Positions 16,098 through 24,935 of a DNA stretch of 64,000 nt are shown here, piece after piece. Below the pieces are notes generated by a model. It worked only from the letters and a program-made list of their open reading frames with translations, did no database searches and had not been told where the DNA came from. The translations under genes and the position numbers were made by a program. Source of the stretch: CAYNYF01 sp964401385 (GTDB lineage Bacteria; Planctomycetota; Phycisphaerae; SM23-33); contig CAYNYF010000002.1 of NCBI GenBank assembly GCA_964401385.1, forward strand, positions 29,478 through 93,477, in the 5' to 3' direction. The first letter of the stretch is position 1; each line of letters starts with the position of its first letter.

Positions 16098-16307
16098 ATG
16101 ATCAGGGTCAAGGCCAGAGGCAACGAATCGGTGGAGCAGATGTTGCGCCGGTTCAAGAAGATGTGTGAGAAGGAAGGTCTTACGAAGGACATCAAGCGCA
16201 CCAGCTATTACGAGAAGCCTTCGGAACGACGCCGTCGCCGCATGCGCAAGAGCGTGAAGCGGCAAATGCAGGATGATAAGGGACGAGGCGGCCCGCGCTT
16301 TAGGTAA
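16098..16307 (+). CDS. rpsU: 30S ribosomal protein S21
   Basis: 69 residues, normal length. It shows the S21 pattern: MIRVKARGNESVEQMLRRFK, then GLTKDIKRTSYYEKPSERRR and an Arg/Lys-rich tail (RRRMRKSVKRQMQDDKG). S21 sits on the platform of the small subunit and helps mRNA and anti-SD interactions during initiation. It has its own promoter. The next gene is 290 bases away, and no clear terminator is visible between them. Confidence 0.96.
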   Translation: MIRVKARGNESVEQMLRRFKKMCEKEGLTKDIKRTSYYEKPSERRRRRMRKSVKRQMQDDKGRGGPRFR

Positions 16308-16598
16308 AGAGTCAGGGAGACCATCAATCCACGAGCCCGGCCGCGGACGCCCCAGGCGCGCCGGACGGCATTCAGCGAAGTCTTCGGGGCTTGCCGCGCG
16401 GCGCCATGAGTTTTTCCCGGAAGGCTCCGCGATGCTGAGCTAGTTTTCGCCTCCCGATCTCCCTGAAACGCTCGACATCACTCTCCAGCGCCGCGAGGAG
16501 CCGTCTTTCCGGGCTTCGCCCGGGGACCCCCGGGGCAGGCGGTGGCTCGACCGGCGGAAGGCAATGAGGCAGCAACGGCATAAAGGAATATCGCTGTG

Positions 16599-19340
16599 AT
16601 GGTAGAAGTCGACTCCGGTGCCCGCCGCAATCTCATTTTGTTGGGTCTTCTCGCCAGCTTGGTCGTGTTGGGCGTGGCCGGTGCCGCCGTAGCTGACGAC
16701 GGTGCGGGGGGATCGTCCGCTGTCAGCTTGTCGGACTTCTCTCGTTGGCACCCCATCTTGATCTGGTGGGTGGCGCCGATCGGGTCGCTGGTTGCCCTGC
16801 TTTTCGCCTGGCTGTTCTACCGGCAGGTCAAGAGGGCCAACGAGGGCGATGAGAACATGAAGGCCATCGCCAAATACGTCCGCGAAGGCGCGTACGCCTA
16901 CTTGAAGCGTCAGTACAAAGTCGTCCTCGTGTTTTTCATCATCATGTCGGCGGTCCTGGCCGTGATGGGCCTGATCGGCGTGCAGCACCAGATCGTCTTT
17001 GTGGCGTTCCTGAGCGGGGGGTTCTTTTCGGGTCTGTGCGGCTTTTTCGGGATGAAGACCGCCACCATGGCCTCCAACCGCGCCACCCAGGGCGCCAAGG
17101 AGAGTCTTAACCGCGGGTTGCAGGTGGCCTTCCGTGCAGGGGCGGTCATGGGGCTGGTGGTGGTGGGCTTCGGGCTGCTGGACATCAGCATGTGGTTCCT
17201 GATCCTGACCCAGTTTTCTCCCTGGCTGTACGGTGTGATGGGATGGGGTCCCTTCGAGATGTCCCTGGTGGAAGTGACGGTGGTGATGCTGACGTTCGGG
17301 ATGGGGGCCAGCTCGCAGGCGTTGTTCGCCCGGGTCGGCGGGGGGATCTTCACCAAGGCGGCCGACGTCGGGGCCGACCTGGTCGGCAAGGTGGAGGCGG
17401 GCATCCCCGAGGACGACTCCCGCAACCCGGCTACCATCGCCGATAACGTCGGCGACAACGTCGGGGACGTCGCCGGCATGGGGGCGGACCTGTACGAGAG
17501 CTACTGCGGCTCGATCCTGGCCACGGCCGCTCTGGGCGTGGCGGCGGCGACCTCGCTGACACTGGGCTTTGACGGCCAGATGCGACTGCTGGCGGCGCCG
17601 ATGGTGCTGGCGGGCATCGGCATCGCCCTTTCCATCGTCGGCATTTTCATGGTCCGCACCCGCGAAGGGGCATCCATGAAGCAGCTCCTGGGCGCCCTGG
17701 GATTGGGCGTGAACGGCTCGACCGTTCTGATCGCCGGCGCCGCCGGGGCGGTCTGCTGGGTGCTGCTGAGCGGGATTCATCCGGACCTGCACTGGTGGGG
17801 CGTCTGGCTTTCGATCGTCAGCGGACTGCTCGCCGGCCTGGTCATCGGCAAGAGCGCCGAATACTACACCAGCTACGACTACAAGCCGACCCGGGGCATC
17901 GCCGAGCAGTCCGAGACGGGTCCGGCGACGGTCATCATCGGCGGCGTCGCCGAGGGCATGAAGAGTACCTGGGCGGCGCTGGCGACGGTGATCGTGGCCA
18001 TCATGTGTGCCTACGCCTTCGCCGGCGGCTTCTCCAGCCCGCCGCTGGGTCTGTACGGGGTGGGCATCGCGGCCGTGGGAATGCTGGCGACACTGGGTAT
18101 CACCCTGGCGACCGACGCCTACGGCCCCATCGCCGACAACGCCGGGGGCAACGCCGAGATGACGCACCAGCCGCCGGAGGTTCGTCAGCGGACCGACGCC
18201 CTGGACTCACTTGGTAACACCACGGCCGCGACGGGCAAGGGCTTCGCCATCGGCTCGGCCGCCCTGACCGCGCTGGCCCTGCTGGCCGCCTACGTCGAGG
18301 AGGTCCGCGTCGGTCAGAACCGCCAGGCAATGACCGCCATCGTCAAGTACATGCCCGAGGCGAAGACCGACCCCGCGGCCGGGTTGGGCAAACTGTTCTA
18401 TCTGGGCAAGAGAAAGTTCGGCGTGAAGATTAAGGAAGGCGTCAGGCAGGGCTGCTTCGGCGCGTTCATGGCCGGGTCGCCCGTGCCCGAGAATTTGCGC
18501 GTCGGCCCGCTCAACGTCAAGCCCAGCAAGCCCATCTCGCCGGAACAATCGACGATAATGGTGATAACGCCCAAGACCGAAAAGGACTTCAACACTTTCA
18601 AAACCGGCTATGAGCGCGCGCCCGACAGAGTGGGCCCTGCCTACGTGATGCCCCCTGACCCGGGGCTGAAGATCGAGGACGACCGGGTGATTTGCACGCT
18701 CGTCTCCACCCGCAAGGCCGGCCTGGGGCGGTTCATGAGCTTTTACGACGTGACGTTGATGAACCCCAAGGTTCTGTGTGGTCTGTTCTCCGGGGCGCTG
18801 CTGGTGTTCCTGTTCAGCGCCCTGACGATGAAGGCCGTCGGCCGGGCCGCCAACGCGATGGTCAAGGAGGTCCGCCGGCAGTTCAAGGAGATCCCCGGCA
18901 TTATGGAGGGCACCGCAAAGCCGGATTATGCCCGCTGCGTGGCTATTTCCACGGCCGGGGCGCAGAGGGAAATGGTCCTGCCTTCGCTGCTGGCGCTGAT
19001 CGTGCCGGTGGCGGTGGGGCTGCTGCTGGACGTGGGCGGCGTTCTGGGCCTGCTGGCGGGGGGGCTGACCTGCGGCTTCGCCATGGCGATCTTCATGGCA
19101 AACGCCGGCGGGGCGTGGGACAATGCTAAGAAGTGGATTGAGACGGGCCAGCTCGGCGGCAAGGGCTCCGACAACCACAAGGCCGCCATCGTGGGCGATA
19201 CTGTGGGCGATCCGTTCAAGGACACCTCCGGGCCGAGCCTGAACATCCTGATCAAGCTGATGAGCATGGTTTCGGTGGTCTTCGCCGGCATGACCGTCAA
19301 GTACGGTGCCCAGATCGCCGAGTGGCTGCACCTGCAATAA
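16599..19340 (+). CDS. hppA: Membrane-bound ion-pumping pyrophosphatase with a large inserted loop
   Basis: 913 residues (a GTG one codon earlier is an alternative start), against about 670-770 for the family. It couples pyrophosphate hydrolysis to H+ and/or Na+ export across the inner membrane. Signatures: DVGADLVGKVEAGIPEDD, NPATIADNVGDNVGD and GMGADLYESY, whose Glu matches the E246 position of the Thermotoga enzyme, plus GDTVGDPFKDTSGPSLN near the C-terminus. Ala in GNTTAATGKGFAIGSAAL, where K+-independent enzymes have Lys, suggests the K+-dependent subfamily. Between about residues 570 and 715 there is roughly 125 extra residues (including GVRQGCFGAFMAG and PPDPGLKIEDDRVICTLV) in what is normally a short loop. 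About 15 membrane helices are apparent. Confidence 0.94.
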   Translation: MVEVDSGARRNLILLGLLASLVVLGVAGAAVADDGAGGSSAVSLSDFSRWHPILIWWVAPIGSLVALLFAWLFYRQVKRANEGDENMKAIAKYVREGAYAYLKRQYKVVLVFFIIMSAVLAVMGLIGVQHQIVFVAFLSGGFFSGLCGFFGMKTATMASNRATQGAKESLNRGLQVAFRAGAVMGLVVVGFGLLDISMWFLILTQFSPWLYGVMGWGPFEMSLVEVTVVMLTFGMGASSQALFARVGGGIFTKAADVGADLVGKVEAGIPEDDSRNPATIADNVGDNVGDVAGMGADLYESYCGSILATAALGVAAATSLTLGFDGQMRLLAAPMVLAGIGIALSIVGIFMVRTREGASMKQLLGALGLGVNGSTVLIAGAAGAVCWVLLSGIHPDLHWWGVWLSIVSGLLAGLVIGKSAEYYTSYDYKPTRGIAEQSETGPATVIIGGVAEGMKSTWAALATVIVAIMCAYAFAGGFSSPPLGLYGVGIAAVGMLATLGITLATDAYGPIADNAGGNAEMTHQPPEVRQRTDALDSLGNTTAATGKGFAIGSAALTALALLAAYVEEVRVGQNRQAMTAIVKYMPEAKTDPAAGLGKLFYLGKRKFGVKIKEGVRQGCFGAFMAGSPVPENLRVGPLNVKPSKPISPEQSTIMVITPKTEKDFNTFKTGYERAPDRVGPAYVMPPDPGLKIEDDRVICTLVSTRKAGLGRFMSFYDVTLMNPKVLCGLFSGALLVFLFSALTMKAVGRAANAMVKEVRRQFKEIPGIMEGTAKPDYARCVAISTAGAQREMVLPSLLALIVPVAVGLLLDVGGVLGLLAGGLTCGFAMAIFMANAGGAWDNAKKWIETGQLGGKGSDNHKAAIVGDTVGDPFKDTSGPSLNILIKLMSMVSVVFAGMTVKYGAQIAEWLHLQ

Positions 19341-19403
19341 TGCGTCGAGAGCGCGAGACGCCGGTCGAACCGGCCGGCGGACCGGGCGAACAATACCTCA
19401 GGA

Positions 19404-19850
19404 ATGTCCACGGACCCGGCAGACATACGCCGCGTGAAGAAACCCAAGCCGCGGCCCCCCTCGCCGCGTCGGTTGGCGGTTGAGATTGCCCGAACGGCGC
19501 ATGACCGGCACTGCGTCGACATCGCGGTGCTGGATTTGCGCGGGATCAGCCCGGTGACGGATTACTTCGTGATCTGCACGGGCACCTCCGACCGGCAGAT
19601 GCGTTCCGTTGCCGAGGAGGTGGTCACCGAGGCGGCCAAATCCGGCCAGCCGGTGTACAACGTTGCGGGGCTGGATTCGACCAAGTGGGTCCTGCTGGAC
19701 TTCGTGGACGTGGTGGTACACATCTTCGACGCGGAATACAGGCGGCATTACGACCTGGAACTGATCTGGGGAGACGCCCGATCGGTCAGTTGGCGGCCGC
19801 CGCAGAGAAGGCACGCCAAAGACGCGAAAGGGAACGGCGATGGATCTTGA
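19404..19850 (+). CDS. rsfS: Ribosome silencing factor RsfS
   Basis: 148 residues. After a basic 30-residue leader the core has IARTAHDRHCVDIAVLDLRG, SPVTDYFVICTGTSDRQ, then GLDSTKWVLLDFVDVVVHIF and HYDLELIWGDA, the standard RsfS (YbeB/Iojap) signature. It binds uL14 on the large subunit and blocks subunit joining under starvation. It lies 63 bases after the pyrophosphatase and overlaps the next gene by 11 bases, which suggests co-translation. Confidence 0.94.
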   Translation: MSTDPADIRRVKKPKPRPPSPRRLAVEIARTAHDRHCVDIAVLDLRGISPVTDYFVICTGTSDRQMRSVAEEVVTEAAKSGQPVYNVAGLDSTKWVLLDFVDVVVHIFDAEYRRHYDLELIWGDARSVSWRPPQRRHAKDAKGNGDGS

Positions 19851-20181
19851 GCAGCAACTGAGAGAGGAGTTCCGCCGGGCCATCGACGAACTGGTCAAGC
19901 CGCCCGTGCTGGTGGGGGCGAATTGGCTTCGGTCGTGCCCCAGCGGCAAGCCGGCCGATTTCCAGTTCATGGGCACGGGAAAGATGGCCAAGGCCACCGG
20001 CAAAGCGCCCAGGCGCATTGCACGCGGCCTCCTGAAGATAGTGAAGCTCAAGGAAATAGGACTGCGGGCCGAGCTCGCGCCCAACGGGACCATCAACCTC
20101 TGGAAGGTCAAGTCGCCCAAGAAGCCCCCATCCGGGAGCAAGGAAAAGAAAGGGTCCCAGGCCGAAAACGGCAAGCCGTAA
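19840..20181 (+). CDS. Uncharacterised protein between rsfS and argS
   Basis: 113 residues. The first 25 residues form a helix (EQQLREEFRRAIDELVKPPV). The middle RSCPSGKPADFQFMGTGKM is followed by basic helices (KATGKAPRRIARGLLKIVKL), and the tail is Lys/Ser/Pro-rich and probably disordered. No family is recognised. Basic composition and its position, overlapping rsfS by 11 bases and 12 bases before argS, suggest a ribosome- or RNA-related role, but this is only inference from context. Confidence 0.65.
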   Translation: MDLEQQLREEFRRAIDELVKPPVLVGANWLRSCPSGKPADFQFMGTGKMAKATGKAPRRIARGLLKIVKLKEIGLRAELAPNGTINLWKVKSPKKPPSGSKEKKGSQAENGKP

Positions 20182-20193
20182 GCGTCCGCTCGC

Positions 20194-22035
20194 ATGAACA
20201 TTCGTCGGCAGCTTGAAGATCGTCTGCGAGACGCCCTCGCGACCGCCACGGGCAAGCCGGACCTTCCCGCCCTCATCACCCCGTCAACCCGCCCGGAATT
20301 CGGCGACTATCAGGCCAATGGCGTGATGCCCGCGGCCAAGGCGATCGGCACCAACCCGCGCAAGCTCGCGGAGAAGGTGCTGGCCGCCGCCGGTCTGTCC
20401 GATCTGGCCGAAAGCGCCGAGGTCGCCGGGCCGGGGTTCATCAACATCCGCCTCGGCGACGACTGGCTGGGGCAGCGACTCGTCGAACTGGCCGGCGACG
20501 GACGCCTGGGAGCGGAGAGCCCCGACAGGCCGCAGACGATCGTGGTCGACTATTCCGCCCCCAACCTCGCCAAGGAGATGCACGTCGGCCACCTTCGCTC
20601 CACCATCATCGGAGACGCCCTGACTCGCGTCCTGGAGTTCCTCGGCCACAACGTCATCCGACAGAACCACGTCGGCGACTGGGGAACGCAGTTCGGGATG
20701 CTCGTGGCGAACTGGGACGACATGGTCCGGGGCAAGACGAGGGCGCCGGACGGAGATTACGGTCCGAAGTCCGCCTACGTCGGAATCGAAGACATGGAGG
20801 AGTTCTATCGAGAGGCAAAGAAGAAGTTCGACACGGACCCCGAGTTCCAGGCCCGCGCCCGACAAGCCGTGGTCGACCTTCAGACCGGCAAACAACAAGT
20901 GCTGGGCAAATGGCAGAAGGTCGTCTCGGAATCGCTTTCGCACGTCGCAACGGTGTATCGTCGCGTTGGAGTCGGACTCTACGAAGACCACGAGCGCGGG
21001 GAGAGCTACTACGGCGGACTCGTCCGGGATGAATTCGGAGGACACAAGTACTTACCCGGACGGAATATGCTGCCAAAGGTTGTCGAGGCCCTGCGGGCCA
21101 AGGGCCTGCTGGAAGAGTCCGAGGGCGCCCAGTGCGTTTTCGTCGATGAGTTCAAGGGCAAGGACGGCGAGCGGCTGCCGCTGATCGTCCAGAAGTCGGA
21201 TGAAGGGTATCTCTATTCCACGACGGACCTTGCGGCGATTTGGTTCCGCTGTGGGAAGGGCCAAGCCGCCGGGCAGGTCGATTGGAAGGCGGATCGGATC
21301 CTGTACGTGGTGGACGCCCGGCAGAGCCTGCACTTCCGCATGGTCTTCGCCGTCGCCCGCGCCGCCGGCTTCGCCCCGGAGGCGGTCCGCCTGGAGCACG
21401 TGGCCTTCGGGACGATGATGGGCGCTGACGGCCGGCCGTTCAAGACCCGTGAAGGCGGAACGGTCAAGCTTATCGACCTGCTGGACGAGGGCGAGAGCCG
21501 GGCAAAGGCCGTGGTCTTGGAAAAGAACCCCGAGCTGAATGGCGACGCGCGGGCCGACGAGATCGCCCGCATCGTCGGCATCGGTGCGATCAAGTACGCC
21601 GACCTGTCCCAGAACCGCACCAGTGACTACGTCTTCAGCTTCGACAAGATGCTCGCCCTGGACGGCAACACCGCCCCGTACATGCAGTACGCCTACGCCC
21701 GGATCCGCAGCATTTTCCGCAAGGGCGGTGAGACCGATTTCGACCCGGCCGGCGTGAAAATCGCCCTGGCCGCCCCGGCCGAACGAGTTCTGGCAGTCAA
21801 GCTGCTGCAATTCCCCGAGACGCTCCAGGCCGTTGCCGACGAGTGCCTGCCGAACCTCCTGTGCGCCTACCTGTACGACCTCGCCGTCGCCCTTACCAGG
21901 TTCTACGAGAACTGCCCCGTGCTCCAATCCCCCGAGCCGGTTCGCTCCAGCCGGCTGGCGCTGTGCGCCTTGACGGCCGGCCTCATCCGCACCGGGCTGG
22001 ACCTCCTCGGCATCCAGACCGTCGAGCAGATGTAG
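20194..22035 (+). CDS. argS: Arginyl-tRNA synthetase
   Basis: 613 residues. Class I synthetase that charges tRNA-Arg. The N-terminal additional domain (MNIRRQLEDRLRDALATATG) is followed by the HIGH-type motif HVGHLRS at 130-136 in SAPNLAKEMHVGHLRSTI. Other family segments are QNHVGDWGTQFGML, SDEGYLYSTTDLAAIW, VVDARQSLHFRMVF and VAFGTMMGADGRPFKTREGG; KMSKS-like residues are not obvious, as is common in ArgRS. The C-terminal anticodon-binding helical domain (APYMQYAYARIRSI to IRTGLDLLGIQTVEQM) is complete. Probably co-transcribed with rsfS and the gene between them. Confidence 0.97.
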   Translation: MNIRRQLEDRLRDALATATGKPDLPALITPSTRPEFGDYQANGVMPAAKAIGTNPRKLAEKVLAAAGLSDLAESAEVAGPGFINIRLGDDWLGQRLVELAGDGRLGAESPDRPQTIVVDYSAPNLAKEMHVGHLRSTIIGDALTRVLEFLGHNVIRQNHVGDWGTQFGMLVANWDDMVRGKTRAPDGDYGPKSAYVGIEDMEEFYREAKKKFDTDPEFQARARQAVVDLQTGKQQVLGKWQKVVSESLSHVATVYRRVGVGLYEDHERGESYYGGLVRDEFGGHKYLPGRNMLPKVVEALRAKGLLEESEGAQCVFVDEFKGKDGERLPLIVQKSDEGYLYSTTDLAAIWFRCGKGQAAGQVDWKADRILYVVDARQSLHFRMVFAVARAAGFAPEAVRLEHVAFGTMMGADGRPFKTREGGTVKLIDLLDEGESRAKAVVLEKNPELNGDARADEIARIVGIGAIKYADLSQNRTSDYVFSFDKMLALDGNTAPYMQYAYARIRSIFRKGGETDFDPAGVKIALAAPAERVLAVKLLQFPETLQAVADECLPNLLCAYLYDLAVALTRFYENCPVLQSPEPVRSSRLALCALTAGLIRTGLDLLGIQTVEQM

Positions 22036-22117
22036 TCGAGCCCTCCGGCTCCGGCCGGCTGTGTCGGGCGGCGGCATGCTTCTGGAAGCAGAAGCATGGC
22101 ACCATCGCCCTAAGTCT

Positions 22118-22145
22118 TTGCGAAACCGACAAAAGCGGTTAGAAT
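22118..22145 (+). promoter_or_regulatory. Possible promoter for the dockerin-bearing gene
   Basis: TTGCGA at 22118-22123, a 16-base spacer and TAGAAT at 22140-22145 (5 of 6), about 130 bases before the start at 22276. Moderate match. Confidence 0.4.
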
Positions 22146-22275
22146 ACGGGCTGTGCAGTGCTCGTCGACGGGACGATCACAACCCCAGCGGGAAACGAGG
22201 AGGAACAGGTCCGTCGGGCCTGCAACCAAGCCGCGGCAGCAGCGCCAAGAGGACCCGTTCTCAAAGGACCGCGCC

Positions 22276-24873
22276 ATGAAAAACAACCGAACGGACAGGA
22301 TCCGATGTTTGGCCGGGGTAATCCTTCTGGCGGTGGGGGCCTTCTGCTGGGCCGACGAGCCCCCGCTGCCGGGCGACGCCAACAACGACGGCGCCGTAGA
22401 TGGCGCCGACTACACCATCTGGGCCGACAACTACGAGCCCGGGGTGGCGGGCAAGACCTGGGAGCAGGGCGACTTCAACGGCGACGGCATCGTCGACGGC
22501 GGCGACTACACCATCTGGTCCGACAACTACAACGCCGTCCCATTCCGCGCCGATATCCAGATCTACAATAACACCGGCTCCGCCAAGACGAATTGGCCGG
22601 TCCTGCTGACCGTCTGGAAGGTCTTCGGGGCGAACCTGGACCTGGACAAGCTCAATTCGGCCGGCTTTCACGTCTACGACCAGACGGGCGCGGAAGTCCC
22701 GCACATGATCCGGCCGATCCCGCCGGATTTCAGCCTGGGCAACGACGAGATCGTGTTCATCATCCCCCAGATGGCCGCCGGCCAGACGCTGAACTATCGC
22801 GTCACCAACACCTCCCTGCCGGGCATGACCCAGCAGATTAACCTGATCGACAACCCCAACAACATGCTGCCCAACGGCGGCTTCGAGACCGATACCGGCG
22901 GGGTGCCGACGGGCTACTACGTGGCCTCGGGCAGCGCGTCGACGATTTCGTACGACACCGCCACCAAGCACTCGGGAATGCGCTCGATGAAGCTGACCCT
23001 GCCGGTCGGCATGGCCGTCACGCTGAAGACTAGCGCCACCGTGCCCATCGGCCAGGGGCTGCATTACCACTTCAGCATCTGGGGCAAGACCGACAACCTC
23101 GCCTACACCGGCTACGGCTTCACGGGCGGCGGCAGGATCCGGTTTGAATCGACGGCCTTCACCGGGCGGAGCGAGCTGACCCTTCGCGACTACCGCCCGT
23201 GGTTCTGTTACCGCTTCGATTCAGACGACCCCGACGCCTGGGGCGTTCCCTGCAACGGCTCCAAGGGCGTCGCCAGTCGCCAGGTCCGGCTGTCGCTGTC
23301 CGCCTACCAGGAGAACAAGCCCTTCCTGACCGGCACCCGGACCGGCAGGATCTGGCTCGACGAGGCGCTGCTGCTGGTCCAGCCGAAGATCACCGTGGAC
23401 CGGCAGACGCCGCTGGCGAACGTGGCCAAGAAGGGGGCGGTGATCGTCGCCCGCCCGGTAAACATGCCGCGGTACAAGGCCTTCGCCCACGAGGCCGTCA
23501 GCAGCTTGAAGGCCTTCGCCATGCGCGGGCAGCGCCATCAGCTTCGCTTCGGCGTCCACGCCGTGCAGACGCTTCAGAACGTTCAGGTCTACGTCATGCC
23601 CCTGAACGGGCCCGGCGGGCAACTGTCCGGCGGGAACCTGGATCTGGAGAGGCTGGGCAGCTTCGTCGAGGACTACGCAAGCCTGATCGAGCTGGCCGCC
23701 GGCAACACGGCCGAGTACCTGCTGGGCATCGACGTGCCGGCCGGCTTGCAGCCGGGGACGTACAAGGGCCTGGTCATCGTCACGGCCGGTACGCGGACGC
23801 TGGGCGTCCTGCCGTTGGAGATGGAGGTCCTGCCGATTGACGTACCGTCCATGGAGGGGACCTACGTGGGGGGCATCTACAACATCGGCTACCCACTGGA
23901 TCGCGACGACCGATTCTACACCTGCTACGGCAAGGTGCGCTTCAACTTCCTGATGCTGTTCGATTACTTCTCGACGCACATGGGCGGAGATGAGATCGAC
24001 CTGGCAGGCGCCCAGCAGCAGGTGGACAAGATGGCCACGCTGGCCCACGTCACCGGCGGCATCGGCTTGTACCGCGAGCCGAACATGAGCCGCGACCAGC
24101 CCCGGAAGTGGTACCAGATCGCCAGCAACACCGAGTTCGACCCGCTGGACCCCTACGGCAGCAGCACCACCGACCCGCAGTACATGAGCGGCTACCAGGA
24201 CCTGGCCGAGCAGCTTGAGACGTATGCAATCCAGCACAACTGGCCCGACATGATCTACATGGTCAGCGACGAGCCGGACAGAGCGGCCGACGTCGACCCG
24301 TCCATGGGCTGGCTGAACGATCGCCTGCCCAATGCCATCACCAACTGCGACACCCAGTACCACGACATGGTCAAGACCTGGAGTTGGTACAACATGCCGG
24401 TGCTGGACGATCCGGCCCACTGGACCGGTCCGCTGATGTACGACTACGTTCGGGCCAATTCAGGACGGTTCGGCATCTGCGGGACGGCCTTGGGCCTGTC
24501 GGCCGGGCGCTACCAGCCGGGGTTGATGATGGCGTCTTCCGGGGCGTGCTACTGGCACTGGTGGCACACGCAAAGGGCCATCCAGGAGATCGGCGGGAAG
24601 GTGCTTCGGATGCACCACGTGGCGGCCATGGGCGCCGGCGCCAACGACCTGCGCTACTACCTGGTGCTGAAGGACAGGATCGCCAACTGCACCGACCCCG
24701 CCCTGGCAACCGCCGCCCAGGCCTGGCTGGACGACATCTTCTCCTTCTGCTCGGCCGATCACGACCGTCACCTGCTGCCTTACAACGGCGTGCCGGTCGA
24801 CTGGGGCTACGACCGCTGGTATGACGACTGGCGCTCCGACATGAAGGACATCATCCTCACGCTGCCACAGTAG
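22276..24873 (+). CDS. Secreted protein with N-terminal dockerin-like repeats and a probable glycosidase-like C-terminal domain
   Basis: 865 residues from the ATG at 22276 (AAAGGA 7 bases upstream). Residues 1-25 are a signal peptide ending in FCWADE. Immediately after come two Ca-binding dockerin/EF-type repeats: GDANNDGAVDGADYTIWADN and GDFNGDGIVDGGDYTIWSDN. This is unusual, because such modules are normally C-terminal. A beta-rich region follows (DIQIYNNTGSAKTNWPVLLT, then a carbohydrate-binding-like segment NGGFETDTGG). The last 300 residues (GTYVGGIYNIGYPLDRDD, DMIYMVSDEPDRA, GACYWHWWHTQRAI) recall DUF4091/GH123-like TIM-barrel proteins, with the DE of SDEPD as a candidate acidic pair. 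That family call is tentative. Substrate unknown. Confidence 0.7.
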   Translation: MKNNRTDRIRCLAGVILLAVGAFCWADEPPLPGDANNDGAVDGADYTIWADNYEPGVAGKTWEQGDFNGDGIVDGGDYTIWSDNYNAVPFRADIQIYNNTGSAKTNWPVLLTVWKVFGANLDLDKLNSAGFHVYDQTGAEVPHMIRPIPPDFSLGNDEIVFIIPQMAAGQTLNYRVTNTSLPGMTQQINLIDNPNNMLPNGGFETDTGGVPTGYYVASGSASTISYDTATKHSGMRSMKLTLPVGMAVTLKTSATVPIGQGLHYHFSIWGKTDNLAYTGYGFTGGGRIRFESTAFTGRSELTLRDYRPWFCYRFDSDDPDAWGVPCNGSKGVASRQVRLSLSAYQENKPFLTGTRTGRIWLDEALLLVQPKITVDRQTPLANVAKKGAVIVARPVNMPRYKAFAHEAVSSLKAFAMRGQRHQLRFGVHAVQTLQNVQVYVMPLNGPGGQLSGGNLDLERLGSFVEDYASLIELAAGNTAEYLLGIDVPAGLQPGTYKGLVIVTAGTRTLGVLPLEMEVLPIDVPSMEGTYVGGIYNIGYPLDRDDRFYTCYGKVRFNFLMLFDYFSTHMGGDEIDLAGAQQQVDKMATLAHVTGGIGLYREPNMSRDQPRKWYQIASNTEFDPLDPYGSSTTDPQYMSGYQDLAEQLETYAIQHNWPDMIYMVSDEPDRAADVDPSMGWLNDRLPNAITNCDTQYHDMVKTWSWYNMPVLDDPAHWTGPLMYDYVRANSGRFGICGTALGLSAGRYQPGLMMASSGACYWHWWHTQRAIQEIGGKVLRMHHVAAMGAGANDLRYYLVLKDRIANCTDPALATAAQAWLDDIFSFCSADHDRHLLPYNGVPVDWGYDRWYDDWRSDMKDIILTLPQ

Positions 24874-24893
24874 CAGCACAGGGCCCAACCGCC

Positions 24894-24914
24894 ACGTCTG
24901 CTGTTCGCAGACGT
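24894..24914. terminator. Hairpin between convergent genes
   Basis: ACGTCTGC (24894-24901) and GCAGACGT (24907-24914) form a perfect 8-bp stem with a 5-base loop, between the stops of two convergent genes. There is no T tract, so it may only be an mRNA 3' end stabiliser or weak terminator for both strands. Confidence 0.5.
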
Positions 24915-24935
24915 CTGCGCCCGGGCCGGAGCGGG

